This document shows positions 24,535-31,947 of a stretch of DNA of 64,000 bases, piece after piece. The translations under genes were made by a program, and so were the position numbers. Positions within the stretch are counted from its first letter, which is position 1; each line of letters begins with the position of its first letter. The DNA lies in assembly GCA_018711185.1 (NCBI GenBank), contig DVIQ01000025.1:1-64000 (forward strand). The letters run 5' to 3'. Source of the DNA: Candidatus Limivivens intestinipullorum. GTDB lineage: Bacteria; Bacillota; Clostridia; Lachnospirales; Lachnospiraceae. The notes below the pieces were generated by a model that was given only the letters and a program-made list of their open reading frames with translations, was not told the origin of the DNA and made no database searches.

Positions 24535-24586
24535 GCAATAACCGTTTTGCCCAGGTTTGCGCACATGAAGCGCGGGTAAAGTTTCA

Positions 24587-24615
24587 TTGACGGGCAGGGT
24601 GCTTTGCGGTAATAT
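24587..24615 (+). promoter_or_regulatory. Promoter of the guanine deaminase operon
   Basis: TTGACG (24587-24592), 17-nt spacer, TAATAT (24610-24615). A solo palindrome of the repeat family lies in the transcript leader at 24629-24655. Confidence 0.65.
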
Positions 24616-24628
24616 AGAGAAATGGCTG

Positions 24629-24655
24629 AACGGTTCAGCAGCGCTGAACCGTTAC
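24629..24655. repeat. Solo palindrome of the dispersed repeat family in the guaD leader
   Basis: AACGGTTCAG, spacer CAGCG, CTGAACCGTTAC: perfect inverted repeat of about 10 bp in the 5' leader, just after the promoter. Confidence 0.7.
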
Positions 24656-24715
24656 GAAATGACTGTACAAAGCAGCGCCTGCCGTGAAGCTGCCGGTACG
24701 GAAAGGAGGAAACGT

Positions 24716-25990
24716 ATGGACAAAAAAACATTTATCATAAAGGGAGATATTTGCTACAGCGAAAGCCTCGATGAGATCAAAACCTTTGAAAATCATTATC
24801 TGGTCTGTGAAGGCGGAAAGATACAGGGAGTATTTCCGGAAATTCCGGAGAAATTTTCAGGGGTACCGACAGAGAATTTTGAGGGACAGCTGGTGATACC
24901 GGGTTTTACGGATCTGCACCTGCACGCGCCCCAGTACGCCTTCCGCAGCGTCGGTATGGACGAGGAGCTTCTGGAATGGCTTCAGGCCAGGGCGTTTCCG
25001 GAGGAAGCCAGATATGAGGATCTGGAGTACGCGGACCGGGCCTATGGGATTTTCGCGGAGGATATGAAACGCGGGGCCACCACAAGAGCCTGTATGTTCG
25101 GCACGCTACACCCGGAGGCAACCCTTCTTCTCATGGAAAAAATGGAGGCGACGGGGCTTGTGACCTTTGTGGGCAAGGTAAATATGGACCGGAATTCCCC
25201 GGATATTCTCCGGGAAACCAAAGAGGAATCCGCCAAGAACACGCTCAGGTGGCTGGATGGGGCAAAAGGGAAATTTAAGAGAACCCATCCGATTCTTACG
25301 CCGCGGTTTATCCCTTCCTGCAGCGACGGGCTTATGGAGGAACTGGGGCGGATACGCCGGGAATACCGGCTTCCGGTGCAGTCCCACCTGTCGGAAAATC
25401 AGGGAGAAATCGCCTGGGTGCGCAAGCTTTGTCCGGACGCATCCTGCTATGGGGACGCTTATCTGCGCTGGGGAATGCTTGGAGGAGAGCTTCCGGCGAT
25501 TATGGCCCATTGTGTGTATTCCGGCGAGACTGAGCGGCGGCTGATGCGGGAGAACGGAACCTTTGTGGCCCATTGTCCCCAGTCGAACATGAACCTTGCC
25601 TCCGGAATCGCGCCGATCCGCAGATATTTGGAGGAGGGCCTCAGGGTAGGTCTTGGCTCCGATGTGGCTGGAGGAACCACCGCTTCTATGCTGCGCTGCG
25701 TGACGGACGCCATTTCCGTTTCAAAGCTCTGGTGGAGGCTGAAGGATGAGGACTGCCGGCCCCTGACCGTCCCGGAGGCGTTCTTTCTGGGAACCAAAGG
25801 AGGCGGCGCCTTCTTTGGAAAAGCGGGAAGCTTTGAGCCGGGATATGAGGCGGATATTCTGGTGCTGGATGAGAGCAGGATTCCCTGGCCGGGCCATTTC
25901 TCCCTCAGAGAGCGGCTGGAGCGTTTCCTTTATCTTGGGGACGACCGGGATGTGCTGCACAAATATGTGGCGGGAGAACGCCTTTTTTAA
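24716..25990 (+). CDS. guaD: Guanine deaminase
   Basis: A protein of 424 residues of the metallo-dependent amidohydrolase superfamily. Metal ligands: H-x-H at His68/His70 in FTDLHLHAPQY, further His in QSHLSE and IMAHCVYS, and the aspartate in LGSDVAGG. The blocks MDEELLEWLQARAFPEEARY, GKVNMDRN, PRFIPSCSDGLM and FLYLGDDR match eukaryotic and bacterial guanine deaminases closely. It converts guanine to xanthine and ammonia in the cytoplasm. AAAGGAGG lies 7 nt before the ATG. It heads an operon with selenium/molybdenum enzyme accessory genes, which fits onward oxidation of xanthine. Confidence 0.93.
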   Translation: MDKKTFIIKGDICYSESLDEIKTFENHYLVCEGGKIQGVFPEIPEKFSGVPTENFEGQLVIPGFTDLHLHAPQYAFRSVGMDEELLEWLQARAFPEEARYEDLEYADRAYGIFAEDMKRGATTRACMFGTLHPEATLLLMEKMEATGLVTFVGKVNMDRNSPDILRETKEESAKNTLRWLDGAKGKFKRTHPILTPRFIPSCSDGLMEELGRIRREYRLPVQSHLSENQGEIAWVRKLCPDASCYGDAYLRWGMLGGELPAIMAHCVYSGETERRLMRENGTFVAHCPQSNMNLASGIAPIRRYLEEGLRVGLGSDVAGGTTASMLRCVTDAISVSKLWWRLKDEDCRPLTVPEAFFLGTKGGGAFFGKAGSFEPGYEADILVLDESRIPWPGHFSLRERLERFLYLGDDRDVLHKYVAGERLF

Positions 25991-26005
25991 GGAGGCGGGA
26001 AAGAA

Positions 26006-26245
26006 GTGTTCAGAGAAAAAAGACAAAGGGTTCTTGTGACCTTTCCAACCACCACACAGGCCATGAAGATGGAAGAGGCCGCGCGCCTTGGCGGGCTGGA
26101 GGGCCGTCTGATTCCGGTGCCTGTGCAGATTTCGGCGGGGTGCGGCATGGCGTGGATCTCTCCTTTGGAAAAGCGGGAGGAGGTCCTGGCCTGCATCCGC
26201 CGGGCAAAGGTGGAGACGGAAGAAATTTATGAGATGCGATTGTGA
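26006..26245 (+). CDS. DUF3343 (putative Se/S carrier-like) protein
   Basis: A protein of 79 residues starting at a GTG with AAGGAGG 10 nt upstream. The motif VLVTFPTTTQAMKMEEAA followed by ISAGCGMAWISP with a single conserved cysteine is characteristic of DUF3343, proposed to carry sulphur or selenium to enzymes of the selenium-dependent molybdenum hydroxylase system. Its position between guaD and yqeB supports that role. It begins 16 bp after the guaD stop. Confidence 0.82.
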   Translation: MFREKRQRVLVTFPTTTQAMKMEEAARLGGLEGRLIPVPVQISAGCGMAWISPLEKREEVLACIRRAKVETEEIYEMRL

Positions 26246-26289
26246 GGAGAGGCAACGGCAAGGAGGAATCGCAGCGAGGTGAGGAGAAC

Positions 26290-27120
26290 ATGAAGCGAAG
26301 GGAACAGCTTATTATTGTGAGAGGGGCAGGGGATATCGCCACGGGAACCATCCACCGGCTGGTGCGGTGCGGCTATCCGGTGCTGGCCCTGGAAACGGCG
26401 AGTCCCTCCGCCATCCGCAGGCGGGCCGCCTTTTCGGAGGCGGTCTATGACGGCAGGACGCAGGTGGAGGGGATTGCCTGTGTGAAGGCAGAGAGCCTTG
26501 GAGAGGCCTTTGAGATTATGAAAAGAGGGGAGGCGGCCGTCATGACCGACCCGGAGTGCCGGGTTTTGGAACGGATCCGCCCATGGGCCCTGGTGGACGC
26601 TGTCCTGGCGAAAAAAAATCTGGGGACGAACCGTGGAATGGCGGCGAAGACCATTGCCCTGGGACCCGGTTTTACCGCCGGAGAGGATGTGGATCTGGTG
26701 ATTGAGACCATGCGGGGACACAACCTGGGGCGGATTATCCAGCAAGGATGCGCCATGGCAAATACAGGAGTTCCGGGGATCATCGCGGGTTTCGGAAAGG
26801 AGCGGGTGATCTACTCCCCGGCTGCCGGGCGGCTTCACTGTCTGGCGGATATCGGGGATGTGGTGACAGCAGGCCAGGCGGTGGCAGTGGTGGAGAAGGA
26901 CGGGGTGAGAACCCCTGTTTACACCGCGATTTCCGGACTGGTCCGTGGAATGCTCCGGGAGGGCTATCCTGTGAAGGAGGGGCTGAAAATGGCGGATGTG
27001 GACCCCAGGGAATCCCAGAAGGACAACTGCTTTACTATTTCCGACAAAGCCAGATGCATTGCCGGAAGCGTTCTGGAAGGACTTTTGTATTTGGAGGCGC
27101 GGGATGATTTACCTGGATAA
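26290..27120 (+). CDS. yqeB: EF2563/YqeB-family selenium-dependent molybdenum hydroxylase system protein
   Basis: A protein of 276 residues. The N-terminal Rossmann-like motif IIVRGAGDIATGTIHRLVRC is diagnostic of the YqeB (EF2563) family, as are LGPGFTAGEDVDLVIETMRG, HNLGRIIQQG and GCAMANTGVPG. Members are found only with selenium-dependent molybdenum hydroxylases and are thought to help insert or mobilise the labile selenium ligand. ATG 26290 follows GAGGAG. It overlaps the EF2568-type aminotransferase gene by 17 bp. Confidence 0.9.
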   Translation: MKRREQLIIVRGAGDIATGTIHRLVRCGYPVLALETASPSAIRRRAAFSEAVYDGRTQVEGIACVKAESLGEAFEIMKRGEAAVMTDPECRVLERIRPWALVDAVLAKKNLGTNRGMAAKTIALGPGFTAGEDVDLVIETMRGHNLGRIIQQGCAMANTGVPGIIAGFGKERVIYSPAAGRLHCLADIGDVVTAGQAVAVVEKDGVRTPVYTAISGLVRGMLREGYPVKEGLKMADVDPRESQKDNCFTISDKARCIAGSVLEGLLYLEARDDLPG

Positions 27121-28273
27121 CGCGGCAACGAGCTTTTACCGCCCCCCGGAGGTGGCTGCCGCGGTGGTTCATGCCATGGAAACCGTGGGAAACAGCGCCA
27201 GGGGAGTACACAGCGTCTCCCTGGCAGCGGACCGGACGGTATACGCGGCCAGGGAGGCGGTGAGCGCGCTTTTTGGCGCGGCGGGGCCGGAGCAGACGGC
27301 GTTTGCCGCCAACGCTACCCAGAGCCTGAATACCGCCATAAAGGGGCTTCTGGAGCCAGGAGACCTGGCGGTATCCACGGTTCTGGAACACAACAGCGTT
27401 CTGCGTCCCCTCTATGAGATGGAGAAAAAAGGAGTTCGGCTCTGCCTTGTGGGCTGTGATTCCCGCGGAAGGCTGGATTACCAGAAGCTAAAGGACGTTA
27501 TTTTTGAAAAAAGGCCTCCGAAAATGGTGATTTGCACCCATGCCTCCAATGTGACGGGGAACCTGACGGATCTGCGGAAAATCGGCGCGTGGTGCAGGGA
27601 GCGGGGCGTCCTTTTTGTGGTGGACGCCGCCCAGACGGCCGGGATTTTTGATATTCATATGGAGAATATGAACATTGATGTCCTCTGTTTTACCGGACAC
27701 AAAGGGCTTTTGGGCCCCCAGGGAACGGGAGGCCTCTGTGTCCGCAAAGGGCTTGCCGTCCGCCCGCTGATAACCGGAGGAAGCGGGATCCGGACGTTTT
27801 CCAGGGAGCACCCTCCGGCTATGCCGACGGCCCTGGAGGCCGGTACGCTGAACGCCCACGGAATTGCCGGGCTTCTGGCGGGGATTCGCTGGATTGAGGG
27901 GCAGGGAATGGAAAAACTGCGGAAAAAGGAGCAAAGCCTTGCCAGGGCATTTTATGAAGGGGCCTTGCGGGTGGAAGGCGTTCGGGTTCTGGGGGATTTT
28001 TCCTCAGAAAACCGGGCGGCGGTGGTCTCTTTGAATCTGTGGGACGCGGATTCCGCCCAAATCAGCGATTATCTGGCGCAGGAGTTCGGCATTCTCACCA
28101 GGTCCGGGGGGCACTGCGCGCCTTTGCTCCATGAAGCGCTGGGGACCGGACGGCAGGGAGCCGTCCGCTTCAGCTTTTCCCATTTTAATACCATAGAACA
28201 GGTAAACCAAGCCATTGAGGCCGTTAAAAAGACGGCGGCGCTCCTTTCGAGGGAGCAGACAGTTATGAAATAG
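27104..28273 (+). CDS. Aminotransferase class V-fold, cysteine desulfurase-like (EF2568 type)
   Basis: A PLP enzyme of 389 residues of the CsdA/SufS fold. The lysine that binds PLP is in CFTGHKGLLGPQGTGGL and the active cysteine in SGGHCAPLLHEALGTG. IYLDNAATSFYRPPEV at the start and ASNVTGNLTDL are typical of the EF2568 family, which is encoded beside YqeB in selenium-dependent molybdenum hydroxylase clusters. It may act as a cysteine desulfurase or selenocysteine lyase supplying S or Se to the molybdenum site. GGAGG lies 6 nt before ATG 27104, inside yqeB. Confidence 0.9.
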   Translation: MIYLDNAATSFYRPPEVAAAVVHAMETVGNSARGVHSVSLAADRTVYAAREAVSALFGAAGPEQTAFAANATQSLNTAIKGLLEPGDLAVSTVLEHNSVLRPLYEMEKKGVRLCLVGCDSRGRLDYQKLKDVIFEKRPPKMVICTHASNVTGNLTDLRKIGAWCRERGVLFVVDAAQTAGIFDIHMENMNIDVLCFTGHKGLLGPQGTGGLCVRKGLAVRPLITGGSGIRTFSREHPPAMPTALEAGTLNAHGIAGLLAGIRWIEGQGMEKLRKKEQSLARAFYEGALRVEGVRVLGDFSSENRAAVVSLNLWDADSAQISDYLAQEFGILTRSGGHCAPLLHEALGTGRQGAVRFSFSHFNTIEQVNQAIEAVKKTAALLSREQTVMK

Positions 28274-28300
28274 ACAGCGAGACGAAAAAGGAGAACATGT

Positions 28301-29197
28301 ATGAGAAAGACAAAAAATACAATTCTGCTGCTTTTGACGGCATTGATCTGGGGGAGCGCCTTTGTGGCCCAGAGTGTGGGCATGGACTATGTGGGGCCTT
28401 TTACTTTTAATTCGGTGAGGTGTCTGATCGGCGGCCTGGTGCTGCTTCCCTGTATCTTTTTCTTTAAGCGGTTTGGAATCGGAGACGGCGGATGGGAAGA
28501 GGAAAAGAGCGTCAAGGGCAGGCGGGATCTGATAACGGGCGGGATTCTCTGCGGAGTTTTCCTTGCCTGCGCAAGCAGCGCCCAGCAGGTGGGGCTTACC
28601 TATACCACCGTGGGAAAGGCAGGCTTTATCACGGCCATGTATATTGTCATTGTGCCGGTTCTGGGGATCTTTTTAAAGCGCTTACCCAAACCCGCGGTCT
28701 GGGTAAGCGTTGTTCTGGCTGTGGCCGGATTGTATCTGCTCTGTATGACGGATTCGTTTGCTTTAAGCCCGGGGGACGCCTGGGTGCTGGCATCCGCCCT
28801 GCTGTTTGCCTTTCATATTATGGTGATTGATTATTTTTCGCCTAAGGCGGACGGCGTGAAGCTGTCCTGTATTCAGTTTTTCGTGGCGGGTATTGTATGC
28901 GGAGTGCCCATGCTTCTCTTTGAGAAACCGCAGATTCTGGAAATCCTGCAGGCATGGCAGCCGATTCTTTACGCGGGGGTACTGTCCTGCGGCGTGGCCT
29001 ATACACTGCAGATCATTGCCCAGAAGGACTATGATCCCACGGCGGCTTCTCTGATCCTGAGTCTGGAATCTGTGTTCAGTGTTCTGGCAGGATGGGTGAT
29101 CCTGGGGGAGGAGTTAAGTCCGCGGGAGCTGGCAGGATGCGCGCTTATGTTTGCGGCGATTATTCTGGTTGTTACCGCGAATGGCCGTTCGAAGTGA
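28301..29197 (+). CDS. EamA/DMT-family transporter
   Basis: A protein of 298 residues with ten hydrophobic helices in two EamA repeats. The first starts ILLLLTALIWGSAFVAQSVG; the second contains LLFAFHIMVIDYF and ends ILGEELSPRELAGCALMFAA. These are drug/metabolite exporters with unknown cargo. It follows the EF2568-type gene by 27 bp and is likely part of the same transcript; purine export is conceivable but not shown. AAAGGAGAA precedes the ATG. Confidence 0.88.
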   Translation: MRKTKNTILLLLTALIWGSAFVAQSVGMDYVGPFTFNSVRCLIGGLVLLPCIFFFKRFGIGDGGWEEEKSVKGRRDLITGGILCGVFLACASSAQQVGLTYTTVGKAGFITAMYIVIVPVLGIFLKRLPKPAVWVSVVLAVAGLYLLCMTDSFALSPGDAWVLASALLFAFHIMVIDYFSPKADGVKLSCIQFFVAGIVCGVPMLLFEKPQILEILQAWQPILYAGVLSCGVAYTLQIIAQKDYDPTAASLILSLESVFSVLAGWVILGEELSPRELAGCALMFAAIILVVTANGRSK

Positions 29198-29237
29198 GCA
29201 GGCAGCAGTTTGGCCGATCTGGACTGTCAATAAAAAA

Positions 29238-29255
29238 ATGTTAAAAAATTAACAA
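29238..29255. promoter_or_regulatory. Rex (redox repressor) operator
   Basis: ATGTTAAAAAATTAACAA matches the clostridial Rex consensus TTGTTAANNNNTTAACAA at every fixed position but the first. It sits 7 bp before the -35 of the D-lactate dehydrogenase gene, a known Rex target in Clostridia. Rex senses the NADH/NAD ratio; the rex gene itself is not in the window. Confidence 0.8.
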
Positions 29256-29262
29256 AAAGTGC

Positions 29263-29291
29263 TTGCTTTTTCCGGCGATTAATGATACCAT
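29263..29291 (+). promoter_or_regulatory. Promoter of the D-lactate dehydrogenase gene
   Basis: TTGCTT (29263-29268), 17-nt spacer, TACCAT (29286-29291). The Rex-like site lies immediately upstream. Confidence 0.5.
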
Positions 29292-29428
29292 GTCCGTGAC
29301 AGGAGTCCGGAGAGGAAAACAGGATTCTTTCTCCTGGCAGAAAGGCCGTACGGAAAAGGAACGGCGGCCAAAGAAAAACCCCCGCATACGGCCGGCAGAG
29401 ATCCCGCGTGTGCAGAAAGGATGGAAAG

Positions 29429-30415
29429 ATGAAAATTTTATTCTATGACACAAAATCCTATGACCGTGAGTCCTTCGAAAAGCAGCTTCCCGCTTTTCCG
29501 GAGATCGAACTGGATTTTCTTGAATCCGATTTGGAGCCCCATACGGCAAGACTGGCCAGAGGATATGATGCCGTTTGCGCTTTCGTAAGCTCGGATATCG
29601 GTACCAAGACCATCGAGATCCTGAATGAACGCGGAATCCGGCTGATCCTGATGCGCTGCGCGGGCTTTAATAACGTAGATATGGAAAAAGCGAAGGAGTA
29701 CGGGATCCGCGTGCTGCGCGTTCCGGGTTATTCTCCGGAAGCGGTGGCGGAGCATGCCATGGCCCTCGCTCTGGCGGCGAACCGGCATCTGCATAAGGCT
29801 TACGTAAAGGTCAGAGAGAACGACTTCAGCCTGAACGGCCTGATGGGCTTTAACTTCTACCAGAAGGTGGCCGGTATCGTGGGAACCGGAAAAATCGGCG
29901 CGGCCATGGCCAGAATCTGCCGGGGCTTTGGCATGAAGGTTCTTGCCTACGACGTATATCAGAATCCGGATCTGGACTTTGTGGAGTACGTATCCTTTGA
30001 CGAGCTTCTGGCAAAGAGCGACCTGATTTCCCTGCACTGCCCGCTGATGGACAGCACGTATCATATGATTAATATTGACACCATCGAGAAGATGAAGGAC
30101 GGCGTAATCCTGGTGAACACCTCCCGGGGCGGCCTGGTAAAGACAGCTGATCTGGTGGAAGGCATCCGCCGGAGAAAATTCTTTGCCGTGGGCTTGGACG
30201 TTTACGAGGAGGAGACGAAGAACGTATTTGAGGACCGTTCCGCGGAGATCATGGAGCATTCCACCACCGCGCGGCTTCTGTCCTTCCCCAACGTTATGAT
30301 CACCTCCCACCAGGGCTTTTTTACGGAGGAGGCGCTGGCAGCCATCAGCCAGACGACCCTTCAGAACGCTATGGATTTCCTGAACGGTAAGGAAAGCCCC
30401 AATGAAATAAAATAA
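29429..30415 (+). CDS. ldhA: D-lactate dehydrogenase (D-2-hydroxyacid dehydrogenase family)
   Basis: A protein of 328 residues. The NAD-binding motif is GIVGTGKIGAAMARI. Catalytic residues are intact: Arg in VNTSRGGLVKT, Glu in LDVYEEETKN and His in MITSHQGFFTEEAL. The segment VRVPGYSPEAVAEHAMALAL and overall length fit LdhA-type fermentative D-lactate dehydrogenases, which reduce pyruvate with NADH. AAAGGATGGAAAG precedes the ATG. The Rex-like operator upstream supports expression when NADH is high. Confidence 0.9.
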   Translation: MKILFYDTKSYDRESFEKQLPAFPEIELDFLESDLEPHTARLARGYDAVCAFVSSDIGTKTIEILNERGIRLILMRCAGFNNVDMEKAKEYGIRVLRVPGYSPEAVAEHAMALALAANRHLHKAYVKVRENDFSLNGLMGFNFYQKVAGIVGTGKIGAAMARICRGFGMKVLAYDVYQNPDLDFVEYVSFDELLAKSDLISLHCPLMDSTYHMINIDTIEKMKDGVILVNTSRGGLVKTADLVEGIRRRKFFAVGLDVYEEETKNVFEDRSAEIMEHSTTARLLSFPNVMITSHQGFFTEEALAAISQTTLQNAMDFLNGKESPNEIK

Positions 30416-30457
30416 ATATTATTTATAGATTTTTAAGAAATATTCAGAAAAAATATA

Positions 30458-30486
30458 TTGTGCGGCTCGGAGCTCTCGTTTATACT
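30458..30486 (+). promoter_or_regulatory. Promoter of the structured small transcript
   Basis: TTGTGC (30458-30463), 17-nt spacer, TATACT (30481-30486). Transcription would start near 30493. Confidence 0.7.
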
Positions 30487-30642
30487 GTATTCTGTAACGA
30501 AGAGAAATAGGCTGGCAACGCGTGAGTGTGGTTCGGCTTCGGCCACAGGGCTGCCAGACAACGTATAGGGCCGGCGGCTGGCTTATGGGGTTCGATTCCC
30601 AAGGCGCATGTTCCACCGGTGCTAAAACAGGAGGATACGCAT

Positions 30643-30759
30643 ATGAGATATTTGCTGAGACTGATAGATGGAAATACATGGTATGGAAACGCGCTGGCAG
30701 AACTGCTGGTGCATCTGAATATTTTAAAACCGGTGAGAGTCACCCAGAGGAGAAGATAA
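30643..30759 (+). CDS. 38-residue peptide encoded in the structured transcript
   Basis: The peptide starts MRYLLRLIDGNTWYGNALAE and ends in a basic tail (VRVTQRRR). It has a strong GGAGG (30630-30634) 8 nt before the ATG. It is amphipathic and basic rather than a transmembrane segment, so it does not look like a type I toxin. It lies entirely between the promoter at 30458 and the terminator at 30781. No homologue is known to me. Translation is likely from the ribosome binding site, but function is unknown. Confidence 0.5.
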   Translation: MRYLLRLIDGNTWYGNALAELLVHLNILKPVRVTQRRR

Positions 30760-30780
30760 GCCAGGGATGACCTTGTCCCG

Positions 30781-30826
30781 AAAGGGCCGCTGCGAAGTAG
30801 AAGTGTCTACAAAGCAGCGGCCCTTT
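30781..30826 (+). terminator. Terminator of the structured transcript
   Basis: AAAGGGCCGCTGC (30781-30793) pairs perfectly with GCAGCGGCCCTTT (30814-30826), with an inner GTAGA/TCTAC hairpin. The following T-run is poor. Its last bases overlap the -35 of the LysR gene promoter. Confidence 0.75.
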
Positions 30827-30852
30827 ACATTATGCGCAAAACTCGCTATAAT
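30824..30852 (+). promoter_or_regulatory. Promoter of the LysR-type gene
   Basis: TTTACA (30824-30829), 17-nt spacer, perfect TATAAT (30847-30852). Confidence 0.7.
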
Positions 30853-30923
30853 GATCAAAAAGGCTGTCCGGCTTTGAACGGCTGGGCCGGACGGGAAACA
30901 CATACGCCGGACGAGGTGAGAGA

Positions 30924-31810
30924 ATGAATACGGTGCAGCTTGAGACATTTATAAGGGTGGCTGAGGCCGGAAGCTTTAACAAGGCGGCCGAACAGCTATA
31001 TATTACCCCGCCTGCCGTGACGAAGCAGATTAATCTTTTTGAGGGGGAGCTGGGAATTCAGCTTTTTGTCAGAACCCACCGGGGGATGATGCTGACGGAA
31101 GCGGGAAAGTCCTTTTACCGGGACGCCCAGTATATTCTGCAGTACTGCAGTGATTCCATAGAGCGGGCCAAAAAGGCCATGCAGGATAACGGAAACGTCA
31201 TCCGCATCGGAACATCCCCCATGACGCCAGCGCAGCCCCTTGTGTATTCCTGGTCAAAGCTTCAGGAAAAGTGCCCGGAAATCAAGTTCCGGCTGGTGCC
31301 TTTTGTGAATGCCATAGAGAATGCCCGGGAGATTTAAAGAATCTGGGACAGAACATCGACGTGGTGGCGGGGATCTTTGACGAGACCATGCTGAATCTGC
31401 GCCAGTGCGCCGGCCTGGAGATTTCCAGAGAGCCTATCTGCTGCGCGGTTTCCCTGCAGCATCCCCTGGCCAAAAAGGAAATTCTGAAGATTTCGGATCT
31501 GTATGGCCAGAATCTCCTTCTGATGCGTCGCGGCTGGAGTCATTACGTGGATGTTCTGCGGGAAGATCTGGAGAAGAATCATCCCCGGATTCGTATTACA
31601 GAGTTTAATTTTTACAGCATGGATATTTTTAACCAGTGCGAAAACAGCGACGATGTGCTGATGGCCATTGATAACTGGCAGTATGTGCATCCGCTGCTGA
31701 AAATCCTTCCGGTGGAGTGGGATTATACAATCCCCTTTGGAGTGCTCCATTCTCCGCATCCCTCTGAGACGGTGAAGCGTTTTTTAAAAGCCGTAAAGAT
31801 GGTTCTATAG
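30924..31810 (+). pseudogene. LysR-type regulator interrupted by a one-base frameshift
   Basis: The first frame (30924-31337) encodes the LysR winged helix, LETFIRVAEAGSFNKAAEQL then ITPPAVTKQINLFEGELGI, and the start of the effector domain up to NAIENAREI, then TAA. The next frame continues without loss from 31334 (LKNLGQNIDVVAGIFDE) to 31810. Restoring one T at the ATTTAAAG run (31332-31339) gives a normal protein of about 295 residues. Every other part looks under selection, so the lesion is recent or a sequencing error. TTTAAAG resembles a -1 slippery heptamer, but it is in the wrong phase for the upstream frame. The gene follows the structured transcript. Confidence 0.85.
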
Positions 31811-31854
31811 CGTAACAAAACTATTAACCCTCAAGTATATACTGAAAAACGAAT

Positions 31855-31884
31855 CGGGACTTCTTAGGAAGTCCCGGTTTTTTT
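31855..31884 (+). terminator. Terminator after the LysR-type gene
   Basis: CGGGACTTC, loop TTAG, GAAGTCCCG, then GTTTTTTT. Confidence 0.9.
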
Positions 31885-31947
31885 ATAATAAAAGCGTGAT
31901 AACCGTTCGATGTGAATCGCAGAAGGCGAGTGAAAGGAGACCATTGC

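Larger units (their letters stand above)
30493..30826 (+). ncRNA. Compact structured transcript (unrecognised RNA) carrying a 38-codon reading frame
   Basis: The unit is bounded by a promoter and a 13-bp terminator stem. Its first 135 nt fold into two domains. In domain 1, CTGGCA (30512-30517) pairs with TGCCAG (30552-30557) around TGTGG/CCACA. In domain 2, 30567-30577 pairs with 30613-30623 (9 of 11 positions) around an inner hairpin, TGGGGTTCGATTCCCA. That inner hairpin is like a tRNA T-arm (T-T-C-G-A-T-T loop). The rest of a tRNA is absent: no D-arm, anticodon arm or acceptor stem fits. I do not recognise a named riboswitch. A ribosome binding site and a short reading frame follow. It may be an ncRNA, a leader or a small mRNA. 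Confidence 0.55.

Noticed and set aside
30586-30601. tRNA or tmRNA gene suggested by GGGGTTCGATTCCC
   Set aside because: Only a T-arm-like hairpin is present. No acceptor stem, D-arm or anticodon arm can be drawn around it, and the 38-codon frame does not fit a tmRNA tag layout.
31332-31339. Programmed -1 frameshift in the LysR gene at TTTAAAG
   Set aside because: The heptamer is not in the phase required for the upstream frame, and no downstream pseudoknot was recognised. A one-base loss is simpler.
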